This document shows positions 38,537 to 46,789 of a stretch of 46,789 nt of DNA, one piece after another. A program made the position numbers and the translations under genes. Positions within the stretch are counted from its first letter, which is position 1. Each line of letters starts with the position of its first letter. Below the pieces are notes generated by a model that was not told where the DNA came from, searched no databases, and was given only the letters and a program-made list of their open reading frames with translations. Origin of the DNA: Actinospineispora spinosispora DSM 44797 (GTDB lineage: Bacteria; Actinomycetota; Actinomycetes; Mycobacteriales; Pseudonocardiaceae); assembly GCF_000429025.1 (NCBI RefSeq), contig NZ_AUBB01000049.1:1-46789 (forward strand), written 5' to 3'.

Positions 38537-38606
38537 GTAACAGCGTTACAAAACAAGCTACGCCGTGCCGCGAGATGCGCAAGAGCTGAAGACGTTGTTG
38601 CGTAAC
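38537..38606. promoter_or_regulatory. GTAAC dyads upstream of the carotenoid oxygenase gene
   Basis: GTAAC-AGC-GTTAC (38537-38549) lies 17 bp upstream of the start. A second, looser dyad GTTGCGTAAC is at 38597-38606, and another CGTAAC is at about 38615. Repeated half-sites of this form resemble TetR-type operators. The remaining gap up to 38746 shows nothing clear. Confidence 0.4.
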
Positions 38607-38746
38607 GTGACCCCCGTAACACAGAGGGTAAGAGTGTCCTTTATAGTTCGCCGCCTGGTGTTGCTGGGGCGAATGAGGCGTATTTGAGGCCGAACCCTGG
38701 CTGTCCAGTCTTCTGATTGGCTTCTGAGGGAAGGACGAACCGCGCC

Positions 38747-39778
38747 TTGAACAGGACCGTCAAGGTCTCCGCCGTGATCGCGGCGGCGGCGATTCTTGCC
38801 TTCGTCGGGATCGGCGGCCCGAGGTTTCTCGTGCCGACCGCCTCGGCGGACCCTTTACTACCCGTCGGCCCGGGCATCAACATCGATCTCGATGGCCCCG
38901 CGGTGGACCTGAACCTGGACCGTGAGCTCGGCATGGCGCTGGACTTCGTGCACCGGGGCGAGGGCGCGACCCGCCCGATCCCGGTGCCCGGTCACTGCGC
39001 CAAGAAGGTCACGCCCGCCACGATCCAGGCAGCGGTGGACGCCGCGAAGCCGGGGGACCGGTTCTGTGTGTTCGGCAGCTCGAAGGATCGGATCGTGGTC
39101 GAGCGGACCGGCGCGGTCCAGGTGCCGATCACGATCACCGGCGACGGCCGCGGCACGCAGGCAGGCATCACGCTGGACGCCAACAACGTGACGGTGGAGA
39201 ACTTCAACTTCGCCGAGTCGGCGCCCGGCATGGACGTGCTGGGCAACCACCTCACGCTGCGCAACAACACCGTCACCCACCCCGTCGGGGAGGACTACGA
39301 CGGCGTGCGGTTCTTCGGTGACGACATGAAGATCTACAAGAACACCATCTCGAGGATCACGAACACCGAAGAGGCGCACGCGGACTGCATGCAGACCTTC
39401 TCCAGTGACACCGCGCCGAGCCAGCGGGTGATCATCGACAACAACCGCTGCGAGAAGACCGACAACCAGTGCCTGATCGTGGAGGGGCCGAACGACGGCG
39501 AGGGTGACGGCATCGGCCACACCAGCGACATCGTGTTCAGCCGCAACTTCTGCGAGGCGGGCGCGTCGCAGGCGGTCATGCTCGAGGACGCGCAACGGGT
39601 GAGCATCGTGCTCAACGACATCCGGGGTGACCTGGACAAGGCGTTCGCGTTCGACATCGGCTCGACGTTCGGCAAGGTCATCGCCAACAAGATCGCGCCG
39701 AACATCTCCTACGAGGTCGGTATGGACGACACGTCCAGGCCCGGCTACATCGGCCCGGAGCCCGGGGGACCCCCGTGA
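38747..39778 (+). CDS. Secreted right-handed beta-helix protein
   Basis: 343 residues from TTG 38747; GAGGGAAGGA lies about 11 bases before it, and an upstream TTG at 38717 is less likely. A signal peptide is evident: N-R-T-V-K then a hydrophobic run (VSAVIAAAAILAFVGIGG), likely cleaved after TASA. From about residue 120 the chain shows beta-helix coils with asparagine-ladder steps (GITLDANNVTVENFNF, LTLRNNTVTHPV, VIIDNNRCEK, IVFSRNFCEAG). Four or more Cys could pair outside the cell. The fold is that of pectate-lyase-like or parallel beta-helix proteins; carbohydrate binding or cleavage is plausible, but no catalytic residues can be fixed. Confidence 0.8.
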   Translation: MNRTVKVSAVIAAAAILAFVGIGGPRFLVPTASADPLLPVGPGINIDLDGPAVDLNLDRELGMALDFVHRGEGATRPIPVPGHCAKKVTPATIQAAVDAAKPGDRFCVFGSSKDRIVVERTGAVQVPITITGDGRGTQAGITLDANNVTVENFNFAESAPGMDVLGNHLTLRNNTVTHPVGEDYDGVRFFGDDMKIYKNTISRITNTEEAHADCMQTFSSDTAPSQRVIIDNNRCEKTDNQCLIVEGPNDGEGDGIGHTSDIVFSRNFCEAGASQAVMLEDAQRVSIVLNDIRGDLDKAFAFDIGSTFGKVIANKIAPNISYEVGMDDTSRPGYIGPEPGGPP

Positions 39779-39800
39779 CCCCGCGCCACTGACAAACAGA

Positions 39801-39846
39801 CTCGTGAGTGTTGAGTGTGGCTATAGCCACACTCAACACTCACGAG
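39801..39846. repeat. Alpha-family 46-bp palindrome, copy 9 (subtype 3)
   Basis: A perfect palindrome, identical to 32267-32312. It lies between the stops of the convergent beta-helix (39778) and MBL (39848) genes and would act as hairpin in both transcripts. Confidence 0.95.
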
Positions 39847-39847
39847 G

Positions 39848-40471
39848 TCAGTTGCCTCGGGTGAGCCATTCCTGCAGGTGGGGGGACTCGGCTCCGATGC
39901 GGGTGGAGTCGCCGTGGCCGGTGCGGACTTCGGTGTCGTCGGGCAGCGGGAACAGCTTGTCCTTGATCGATTCGACGATGGTGTCGAACGAGGAGTAGGA
40001 CCGGCCGGTCGCGCCGGGGCCGCCGTTGAACAGGGTGTCGCCGGAGAACAGCACACCCAGCTCGGGCGCGTACAGGCACGACGATCCGGGGGAGTGCCCC
40101 GGTGTGTGGATGACCCGCAGCTCGACCCCGCCGGCGCTGAGGACCTGCCCGTCGGTGAGCTCACCGTCGGGTGTGCGGTCGGGCCAGGTCATGTCCCACA
40201 GCGGCGCTTCGGCCGGGTTGAGCAGGATCGGTGCGTTGAACCGGTCGGCCAGCGCGGGTGCCTGGTTGACGTGGTCGTCGTGGGCGTGGGTGCAGACCAC
40301 GGCCACGACCCGGCGGTCCCCGATGGCGGAGGCGATCTTGTCGGCGGAGTGCGCCGCGTCGATGACCAGTACCTCGGAGTCGTTGCCGACGATCCAGACG
40401 TTGTTGTCGACGTCCCAGGTACCGCCGTCCAACGAGAACGTGCCGGAGGTGACCAGATGCTCGACACCCAT
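39848..40471 (-). CDS. MBL-fold metallo-hydrolase linked to mycothiol formaldehyde oxidation
   Basis: A 207-residue metallo-beta-lactamase-fold protein with H62-x-H64-x-D66-H67 (THAHDDH), a later metal His in TPGHSPGS and Asp in FSGDTLF. Its ATG overlaps the stop of the mycothiol dehydrogenase gene by one base. The same gene pair occurs in mycobacteria (Rv2259-Rv2260 type). The expected role is hydrolysis of the S-formylmycothiol product to formate and mycothiol, which remains an inference from position and fold. Cytoplasmic. Confidence 0.85.
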   Translation of the reverse strand: MGVEHLVTSGTFSLDGGTWDVDNNVWIVGNDSEVLVIDAAHSADKIASAIGDRRVVAVVCTHAHDDHVNQAPALADRFNAPILLNPAEAPLWDMTWPDRTPDGELTDGQVLSAGGVELRVIHTPGHSPGSSCLYAPELGVLFSGDTLFNGGPGATGRSYSSFDTIVESIKDKLFPLPDDTEVRTGHGDSTRIGAESPHLQEWLTRGN

Positions 40472-41556
40472 CAGAACAGCACCACCGAACGCAGGACCTG
40501 GCCGCGTTCCATACGGTGGAACGCCTCTTCGACGTCGTCGAGGCCGATGGTCTCGGTGACGAACTTCTCCAGCGGCAGCCGGCCCTGCAGGTGCAGGTCG
40601 ACCAGCATGGGGAAGTCGCGGCTGGGCAGGCAGTCGCCGTACCAGGACGACTTCGTCGCGCCGCCCCGGCCGAACACGTCGATGAGCGGCAGCTCGAGGG
40701 TCATGTCCGGGGTCGGGACGCCGACCAGGACGGCGGTGCCGGCCAGGTCGCGGGCGTAGAAGGCCTGCTTGAAGGTCTCCGGGCGGCCGACCGCGTCGAC
40801 GACGACGTTCGCGCCGTTGCCGTCGGTCAGTTCCTGGATCGCCTCGACCGCGTCGGTCTGCTTGGAGTTGACGGTGTGGTTGGCGCCGAACTCACGTGCC
40901 AGGGCGAGTTTCCGGTCGTCGACGTCGACGGCGATGATCGTCGTCGCGCCGGCGAGCTTGGCTCCGGCGATCGCGGCGTTGCCGACACCGCCGCAGCCGA
41001 TCACCGCGATCGAGTCACCGCGGCCCACGCCGCCGGTGTTGATCGCCGCGCCGATCCCGGCCATCACGCCACAGCCGAGCAGGCCGGCGACCTCGGGCTT
41101 GACGGCCGGGTTGACCTTGGTGCACTGACCGGCCGCGACCAGGGTCTTCTCGGCGAACGCCCCGATACCCAGCGCCGGGGACAGCGCCTGACCCGAGGCC
41201 AGGGTCATCGGCTGCTCGGCGTTGAACGTGGAGAAGCAGTACTGCGGGGTGCCGCGCTTACACGCCCGACACGTACCGCACACCGCACGCCAGTTGAGCA
41301 CGACGAAGTCGCCCGGCTCGACGTCGGTGACCCCGTCGCCGACGGACTCGACGATCCCGGCCGCTTCGTGCCCGAGCAGGAACGGGAACTCGTCGTTGAT
41401 CCCACCCTCGCGGTAGTGCAGATCGGTGTGGCAGACCCCGCAGGCCTGCACCTTGACCACGGCCTCGCCCGGCCCCGGGTCCGGCACGGTGATCGTCTCC
41501 ACCGATACCGGCTTGCCCTTGGCGTGCGCGACGACCGCGCGAACTTCCTGCGCCAC
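40471..41556 (-). CDS. S-(hydroxymethyl)mycothiol dehydrogenase
   Basis: A 361-residue zinc alcohol dehydrogenase. GTG 41556 is chosen because GGAGGAG lies seven bases upstream; it gives the family's usual length. Catalytic zinc ligands are Cys42 (GVCHTD) and His63-Glu64 (GHEAAG). Structural zinc is held by Cys93, 96, 99 and 107. The NAD motif is IGCGGVG. It oxidises the adduct of formaldehyde and mycothiol (and reduces S-nitrosomycothiol in relatives). The MBL hydrolase follows. Mycothiol occurs only in actinobacteria, so this gene fixes the phylum. Confidence 0.92.
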   Translation of the reverse strand: MAQEVRAVVAHAKGKPVSVETITVPDPGPGEAVVKVQACGVCHTDLHYREGGINDEFPFLLGHEAAGIVESVGDGVTDVEPGDFVVLNWRAVCGTCRACKRGTPQYCFSTFNAEQPMTLASGQALSPALGIGAFAEKTLVAAGQCTKVNPAVKPEVAGLLGCGVMAGIGAAINTGGVGRGDSIAVIGCGGVGNAAIAGAKLAGATTIIAVDVDDRKLALAREFGANHTVNSKQTDAVEAIQELTDGNGANVVVDAVGRPETFKQAFYARDLAGTAVLVGVPTPDMTLELPLIDVFGRGGATKSSWYGDCLPSRDFPMLVDLHLQGRLPLEKFVTETIGLDDVEEAFHRMERGQVLRSVVLF

Positions 41557-41579
41557 AGTGATCTCCTCCATTGGATAGG

Positions 41580-43388
41580 TCAGGCGACTGTGCTGATTCG
41601 GCTGCTGACTTGGGTCCTAGTGGTTACCTGCAGAGCGCGCCAGCCCTGGGCCGAGCTGATCGCGCGAATTCGCTGTGCACGCGCAAGATCGACCGGACGA
41701 AGCACCTGTTCGTGCACCATTCTTTGCGCGAGCAGCCGGGCCCGTTCGACACCCGGAAGGCAGCCGGACGAGATCGGCGGGGTGCACCAGCGGCCGTCGA
41801 GCTCGACGGCGAGCGTGGCACCGGTGAGCTCGGTCAGCTCACCACGTTCGTTGACCAGGACGACGTCCTCGACACCCAGCCGCTGTGCGCGACGCCGGCC
41901 GTCCGATTCGCGCAACGTCGTCCGGTGGTAGCGCCAGCGACTGGCCGAGTCGACCGGCTCGTCGTCCACCACTACTCGTGAGTGGTCTGGGCGCCTATAG
42001 GCGCCCGAAACACTCACGAGCAGTGAACCGGCGCGGGTGCAGGTCAGCCGGACGACGGCCGCCCCGCACCCGGCCAGGTGCGAGTCCAGCAGCTCGATCG
42101 CCTCGGCCTCGTCGAACCGGAAACCGAGGTACTCGGCCGAGTCGGCGAGCCGCCGCAGGTGCGCGTCCCCGTTCACCAAGCCGTGGACGGGGTCGTGACG
42201 CATCGTCTCGACCAGCTCGAACTCCGGCTCCGGCGCGCGCAGCACGGCGGCCTTCGCGTGCAGCTCGGCGTGCTCGGCGTCGGGATCGGAGCTCCAGGTG
42301 ATGCCACCGCCCGTGCCGTACACGGCGGTGCCGGCGGTCCGGTCGATCGCCACGGTCCGAATCCCGACGCTGAACCGGGCGCTCACCGGCTCGCCGGGCG
42401 GCCCGACCCAGCCGATCGCACCGCAGTACACGCCGCGCGGGCCGTCCTCCAGCTCACGGATGATCTCCATCGTGCGTGGCTTCGGCACCCCGGTCACCGA
42501 TCCGCACGGGAACAGCGCGCGGAACAGCTCGACGAGCCCGACTCCGGGCCGCAGCCGCGCGGTGACGTCCGAGGTCATCGTCAGCACCGTCTCGTAGCGC
42601 TCGACGGTGCACAGCGCGGGGACCCGGACGCTGCCGGTCGTGGCGACCCGCGCCGCGTCGTTGCGCATCAGGTCGACGATCATGATGTTCTCGGCGCGTT
42701 CCTTCTCGTCGGACCGCAACCGGATCGCCCGATCGTGGTCCTCCCGCAGGTACCGGCCGCGCCGCGAGGTGCCCTTCATCGGACGCAGCAGCAACTCGTC
42801 ACCGCGACGCTGGAAGAACAGCTCAGGGCTGGCACTCGCGACGACGTGCCGCCCGAGGTCGAGGTAGGAGTTGTAGGAGCCACGCTGGTTCAACGCCAGG
42901 TCGCGGTACAGGTCCGAGGGATCGCCCCGGACCTCGCCACGCATCCGGACGCTCAGGTTGCACTGGTAGGTGTCGCCAGCGGCGATCCGCTCGTGCACCC
43001 GCCGGACATCACCCAGGTATCCCTCCGGCGTCCACCCCGGCCGCCAGCCGACCCGGTAGTCGGACGGCCCCGGGACCAGCGGCGCGGCCGGGCTCGGCGC
43101 GTCGCCGATGCCGAACCACACCAGCGGCATGCCGTCCGCCTCGGCGTCGTGCGTGAGCAGGTCCGGGTCGAGACCGGCCGCGGCCTCGTAGGCGACGTAG
43201 CCGAACGCCCACCGCCCCGCGTCGGTGGCCCGCTCGACCTCGGCGAGTGCCTCCGCCACCTCATCGGTTCGCGAGGCGACCACGATCCGGTCCGCGGCCG
43301 GGAACAGCAACGCCGTCCCGGCACGCAGATCGTCGAACCGTGCCCAGCCCGTACCAATGCTCACCGCTGCATAATCCCAGCTCTGCAC
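41580..43388 (-). CDS. pabB: Aminodeoxychorismate synthase/lyase fusion (PabB-PabC type) with palindrome-coded insert
   Basis: 602 residues; start GTG 43388, or GTG 43364. Residues 1-375 form the chorismate-binding domain (DTYQCNLSVRM, RPMKGTSRRG, LMRNDAARVA, PCGSVTGVPKPRTMEII), and 385-602 a class IV aminotransferase-like lyase (NERGELTELTGATLAVELDG, PPISSGCLPGVERARLL). Together they make 4-aminobenzoate from chorismate, with a PabA glutaminase needed elsewhere. Residues 457-471 come from an alpha palindrome (41975-42020), in the linker between two lyase strands (SLLVS before, VVVDDEPVDS after). The C-terminal end after GWRAL is about 15 residues longer than usual. It may serve folate or secondary metabolism. 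Confidence 0.9.
   Translation of the reverse strand: MQSWDYAAVSIGTGWARFDDLRAGTALLFPAADRIVVASRTDEVAEALAEVERATDAGRWAFGYVAYEAAAGLDPDLLTHDAEADGMPLVWFGIGDAPSPAAPLVPGPSDYRVGWRPGWTPEGYLGDVRRVHERIAAGDTYQCNLSVRMRGEVRGDPSDLYRDLALNQRGSYNSYLDLGRHVVASASPELFFQRRGDELLLRPMKGTSRRGRYLREDHDRAIRLRSDEKERAENIMIVDLMRNDAARVATTGSVRVPALCTVERYETVLTMTSDVTARLRPGVGLVELFRALFPCGSVTGVPKPRTMEIIRELEDGPRGVYCGAIGWVGPPGEPVSARFSVGIRTVAIDRTAGTAVYGTGGGITWSSDPDAEHAELHAKAAVLRAPEPEFELVETMRHDPVHGLVNGDAHLRRLADSAEYLGFRFDEAEAIELLDSHLAGCGAAVVRLTCTRAGSLLVSVSGAYRRPDHSRVVVDDEPVDSASRWRYHRTTLRESDGRRRAQRLGVEDVVLVNERGELTELTGATLAVELDGRWCTPPISSGCLPGVERARLLAQRMVHEQVLRPVDLARAQRIRAISSAQGWRALQVTTRTQVSSRISTVA
41975..42020. repeat. Alpha-family 46-bp palindrome, copy 10 (subtype 1 variant), inside pabBC
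   Basis: It has the same ends and CTATAG centre as the copies at 7337 and 19639, but the arms differ at three positions. It is read in the only open frame of the element as part of PabBC. The loss of symmetry only in this coding copy suggests older insertion and loss of pairing. Confidence 0.92.
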
Positions 43389-43468
43389 GCCGCCGCAGCC
43401 GCGGCTACGCCAACCACCGTTCCCCAGCCCCTACCTACCGCTCACACCGCCAACACCACCGCCGCCGA

Positions 43469-43521
43469 GGCACGAATGTGGCTTTAGGGACGTTCAACGT
43501 CCCTAAAGCCACATTCGTGAC
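43469..43521. repeat. Beta-family palindrome, copy 4
   Basis: Perfect 24-nt arms around C43495 (43471-43519), with one mismatch outside (G43470 versus A43520). It lies 15 bp after the purU stop, and upstream of it begins pabBC, both on the minus strand. Confidence 0.9.
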
Positions 43522-43536
43522 ATTCGGACGGCGTGG

Positions 43537-44394
43537 TCAGCGGAAGACGACCGTGCCTCGGCCGTTCAGGAGGACTCTGCTCTCGCAGTGCCAGCGGACC
43601 GCTCTTGACAGGGCCAGCGCCTCCGCGTCCCTGCCCACCGTCGCCAGGCTGCGGGGGTCGTAGGTGTGGTCGATGCGGATGACCTCCTGCTCGATGATCG
43701 GGCCCTCGTCCAGGTCCGGCGTGACGTAGTGCGCGGTCGCGCCGACGAGCTTCACGCCCCGGTCGAACGCCTGATGGTAGGGCTTGGCGCCCTTGAAACC
43801 GGGCAGGAACGAGTGGTGGATGTTGATCGCCCGGCCGTGCAACGCGGTGCACAGCGTGTCCGACAGCACCTGCATGTAGCGAGCGAGCACGACCAGGTCG
43901 ACGTCGTAGTGTCCGACCAGTTCCAGGAGCTTCGCCTCGGCCTCCGGCTTACCGGCCGGGGTGACCGGGACGTGGTGGAACGGCAGCCCGGCGGCCTCGG
44001 CCATCGGCCGCAGGTCCTCGTGGTTGGACACGACGGCCACCAGCTCGGCGCCGAGGCTGCCCGCGCGCCACCGGAAGATCAGGTCGTTGAGGCAGTGCCC
44101 GAGCTTGGACACCATGACCAGGACGCGCTGGCCCCGGTCGCCGGTCACGTTGTAGGTCATGTCGAACCGCTCGGCGACCTCGGCGAACGCGTCGGTCAGC
44201 CGCGAGACGTCGCTCGCCAGGTCGGTGCCGGCCGAGACGAACGAGGTGCGCAGGAACAGGCTGCCGCTCTGCGCGTCGTCGAACTGCTGGTGCTCGACGA
44301 TGTCGCAACCCTGCTCGAACAGGAATGTGCTGATCGCACGCACGATGCCGGGGCGCTGCGGGCAGTTCAGGGTCAGGGTCAGTGGGTGGGCCAC
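43537..44394 (-). CDS. purU: Formyltetrahydrofolate deformylase
   Basis: A 285-residue PurU. An ACT domain at 1-80 (LNCPQRPGIVRAISTFLFEQGCDI) senses Met/Gly-type ligands in relatives. The hydrolase domain has the formyl-transferase catalytic set N191-x-H193 (AINIHHSFLPGF) and Asp229 (TPDLDEGPI). It cleaves 10-formyl-THF to formate and THF, balancing one-carbon units. GTG 44394 follows AAAGG. It starts 10 bp after the L-serine dehydratase stop, so the two form an operon of serine/one-carbon metabolism. Confidence 0.94.
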   Translation of the reverse strand: MAHPLTLTLNCPQRPGIVRAISTFLFEQGCDIVEHQQFDDAQSGSLFLRTSFVSAGTDLASDVSRLTDAFAEVAERFDMTYNVTGDRGQRVLVMVSKLGHCLNDLIFRWRAGSLGAELVAVVSNHEDLRPMAEAAGLPFHHVPVTPAGKPEAEAKLLELVGHYDVDLVVLARYMQVLSDTLCTALHGRAINIHHSFLPGFKGAKPYHQAFDRGVKLVGATAHYVTPDLDEGPIIEQEVIRIDHTYDPRSLATVGRDAEALALSRAVRWHCESRVLLNGRGTVVFR

Positions 44395-44404
44395 GATGAA
44401 CCTT

Positions 44405-45784
<1,380 letters not shown>

Positions 45785-45901
45785 GGTGTCCTCCCCTCAC
45801 CGGGGTGGCAGATGCACAACTGGTATATTAAGATGGTCACGAAGGTATTTCACTTGGATGCTTCCGTCAACCCTCTGGGGTGTCAGTCCTATGATGAGCT
45901 C
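45785..45901. promoter_or_regulatory. Divergent sdaA/GntR promoter region
   Basis: For the plus strand, GTCAAC (45866-45871) and TATGAT (45890-45895) are 18 bp apart, and the expected transcript start falls on or next to the GTG at 45902, so the GntR mRNA may be leaderless. For the minus strand, TAATAT lies near 45830 with GTGAAA 17 bp upstream. Confidence 0.45.
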
Positions 45902-46588
45902 GTGACTGCCGCGTCGATCCCCGATACTCCGTCGTCCCCCGGACCGATGACTGCGCCGATTTCGCTGGCTGATCGGGCCTACCTCGCCATCCGTGACCAG
46001 CTGATCATGTTGGACATCCGGCCGAACGACCCGATCAACGACGACGAGCTCGCGCGCTCGCTCGGCGCCGGACGAACGCCGGTCAGGGAAGCGCTCAAAC
46101 GCCTCGAAGGCGACCGCCTAGTGGTGTCGTTCCCGCGCAGGGGCACGTTCGCCACGGGTGTGGACATCACCGACCTGGCTCACATCTCGGAGATTCGCCT
46201 CGAGCTGGAGCCCCTGGCGGCTCGCCGGGCGGCCAGGGTGGCGAGCCGAGACGTGCGGGCCGAGCTCGAGGAGATGGCGGCACGTACCGAGACGATGGAC
46301 GTCGACGCGATCGGCAGTCACGAACTGATGCGCTGGGACCTCGCGGTGCACCGCGCGATCTACGCCTCGGCGGGCAATCCGCACCTGGAAGACGTGCTGA
46401 TCCGCTACGACAACCTGGCGACCCGAATCTTCTGCCTGTTTCTTGATCGACTGACCACGGTCTCCGAGCATGTCGGCGAACACGTCGACCTGTTGCGGGC
46501 GATTGCCGCCGGAGAAGGTGACCGCGCGCACGAGTTGGCGAAAGTCCACATCGTCGGTTTCGAGCGGGCAATCCGCGCGGTCATATAG
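45902..46588 (+). CDS. GntR/FadR-type regulator with FCD domain
   Basis: A 228-residue regulator from GTG 45902; the ATG at 45946 is an alternative, and a longer upstream frame would run through the promoter. The winged helix is at about residues 20-80 (ADRAYLAIRDQLIMLDIRPND, LARSLGAGRTPVREALKRLEGDRLV). The FCD ligand domain follows, with HISEIRLELEPLAARRAA and the metal-type His/Asp set (DLAVHRAIY, HVGEHVDLLRAI). The position suggests control of sdaA-purU by a small acid, possibly from serine or glycine metabolism. It ends in a short AGTGGCC/GGCCACT hairpin. Confidence 0.9.
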   Translation: MTAASIPDTPSSPGPMTAPISLADRAYLAIRDQLIMLDIRPNDPINDDELARSLGAGRTPVREALKRLEGDRLVVSFPRRGTFATGVDITDLAHISEIRLELEPLAARRAARVASRDVRAELEEMAARTETMDVDAIGSHELMRWDLAVHRAIYASAGNPHLEDVLIRYDNLATRIFCLFLDRLTTVSEHVGEHVDLLRAIAAGEGDRAHELAKVHIVGFERAIRAVI

Positions 46589-46602
46589 TGGCCTGGGCCA
46601 CT
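46587..46602 (+). terminator. Hairpin at the end of the GntR gene
   Basis: AGTGGCC (46587-46593), TG, GGCCACT (46596-46602), starting at the stop codon. A 12-bp palindrome TGCGGATCCGCA follows at 46608-46619. Both could end the GntR transcript or insulate the RNA-like segment beyond. Confidence 0.5.
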
Positions 46603-46677
46603 CTATGTGCGGATCCGCAGGTCAGAAGTAGTGTGGATCTTGCCGTCGAGGCCGGAATTCGGGGCCGGACGCAGTTA

Positions 46678-46782
46678 GGACCCCCCGGTTTCAAGGCCTC
46701 TGAGGGCATGGAGTAACTTTCTCTTTGCCAGCGGGGAACCGGACAGAACAAAGTTCCTCAGAGCTTCTGATGAGGCCGGTCC
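46678..46782 (+). ncRNA. Possible structured RNA near the right edge
   Basis: A stretch without an open frame but with long complementary pairs. GGACC (46678-46682) pairs with GGTCC (46778-46782). CTCTGAGG (46698-46705) plus AACTTT (46715-46720) pairs with adjacent AAAGTT (46750-46755) and CCTCAGAG (46756-46763), leaving a 9-nt bulge. The rod shape recalls 6S/Ms1-like RNAs, but no family is recognised, and the pairing is palindromic, so the strand is uncertain. Confidence 0.35.
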
Positions 46783-46789
46783 CCTGGTT

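Noticed and set aside
46680..46690. 6C RNA because of a CCCCCC run
   Set aside because: Only one C6 run is present, and it is not in a clear hairpin loop; the family needs two such hairpins.

Overview
The window is high-GC DNA from an actinomycete, most likely a Pseudonocardiaceae-type organism. Supporting signs are a mycothiol-dependent formaldehyde dehydrogenase, an XRE/DUF5753 + DUF397 regulator pair, three SnoaL-tailed ECF sigma factors, many GTG starts and ATGA/GTGA gene overlaps. The genus cannot be fixed from the sequence alone. Coding density is high: no gene-free gap exceeds 300 bases. I see no tRNA, rRNA, CRISPR array or transposase gene.

Layout. (1) 1-15 kb is regulatory and stress-type accessory DNA: an SDR/hydrolase fusion cut by the left edge, an SDR-DUF899 pair, three SnoaL-tailed ECF sigma factors each beside a small oxidoreductase, SnoaL or tautomerase gene, a frameshifted XRE regulator with DUF397 partner, a secreted serine hydrolase, a MarR repressor divergent from an ABC exporter over a large operator-like palindrome, and a RelE/ribbon-helix-helix toxin-antitoxin pair. 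(2) 15.2-28.4 kb is a divergent pair of tightly overlapping operons that looks like an aromatic-acid catabolic island. The minus arm has two class II aldolase/adducin proteins, a two-module VOC dioxygenase and a dienelactone hydrolase. The plus arm has a PEP-mutase/isocitrate-lyase family protein, UbiX, a VOC dioxygenase, UbiD, a thiolase-like protein, a DUF35 protein, a CaiB-type CoA-transferase, an FAD monooxygenase, a SnoaL protein, a second dienelactone hydrolase and an FMN reductase. A 22-bp imperfect dyad lies in the shared promoter. (3) 28.4-38.5 kb is a terpene cluster: terpene synthase, FAD oxidoreductase, P450, acyl-CoA-dehydrogenase-like flavoprotein and BBE-type oxidase in one minus-strand operon, divergent from a dedicated IspH and a polyprenyl (probably GGPP) synthase, followed by a carotenoid-cleavage-type dioxygenase. 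(4) 38.7-46.8 kb is closer to housekeeping: a secreted beta-helix protein, an MBL hydrolase with S-(hydroxymethyl)mycothiol dehydrogenase, a PabB-PabC fusion, PurU, L-serine dehydratase, a GntR regulator, and a possible structured RNA cut by the right edge.

The most unusual feature is a set of dispersed, mostly perfect palindromes. One family (44-46 bp, ends GTGAGTG...CACTCAC, ten copies including one with a changed centre) and a second family (53 bp, ends GGCACGAATG...CATTCGTGCC, four copies) sit at gene ends and gene junctions. Several lie inside coding sequences in the single frame they leave open, adding 15-18 codons to the host protein: the ACAD-like flavoprotein, PabBC, a class II aldolase, and probably UbiD and the DUF35 protein. 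Others provide the stop codons of flanking genes, in one case of two convergent genes at once. A third, composite palindrome adds about 55 residues inside the FAD monooxygenase. This resembles the behaviour of Rickettsia palindromic elements; I know of no description of these families.
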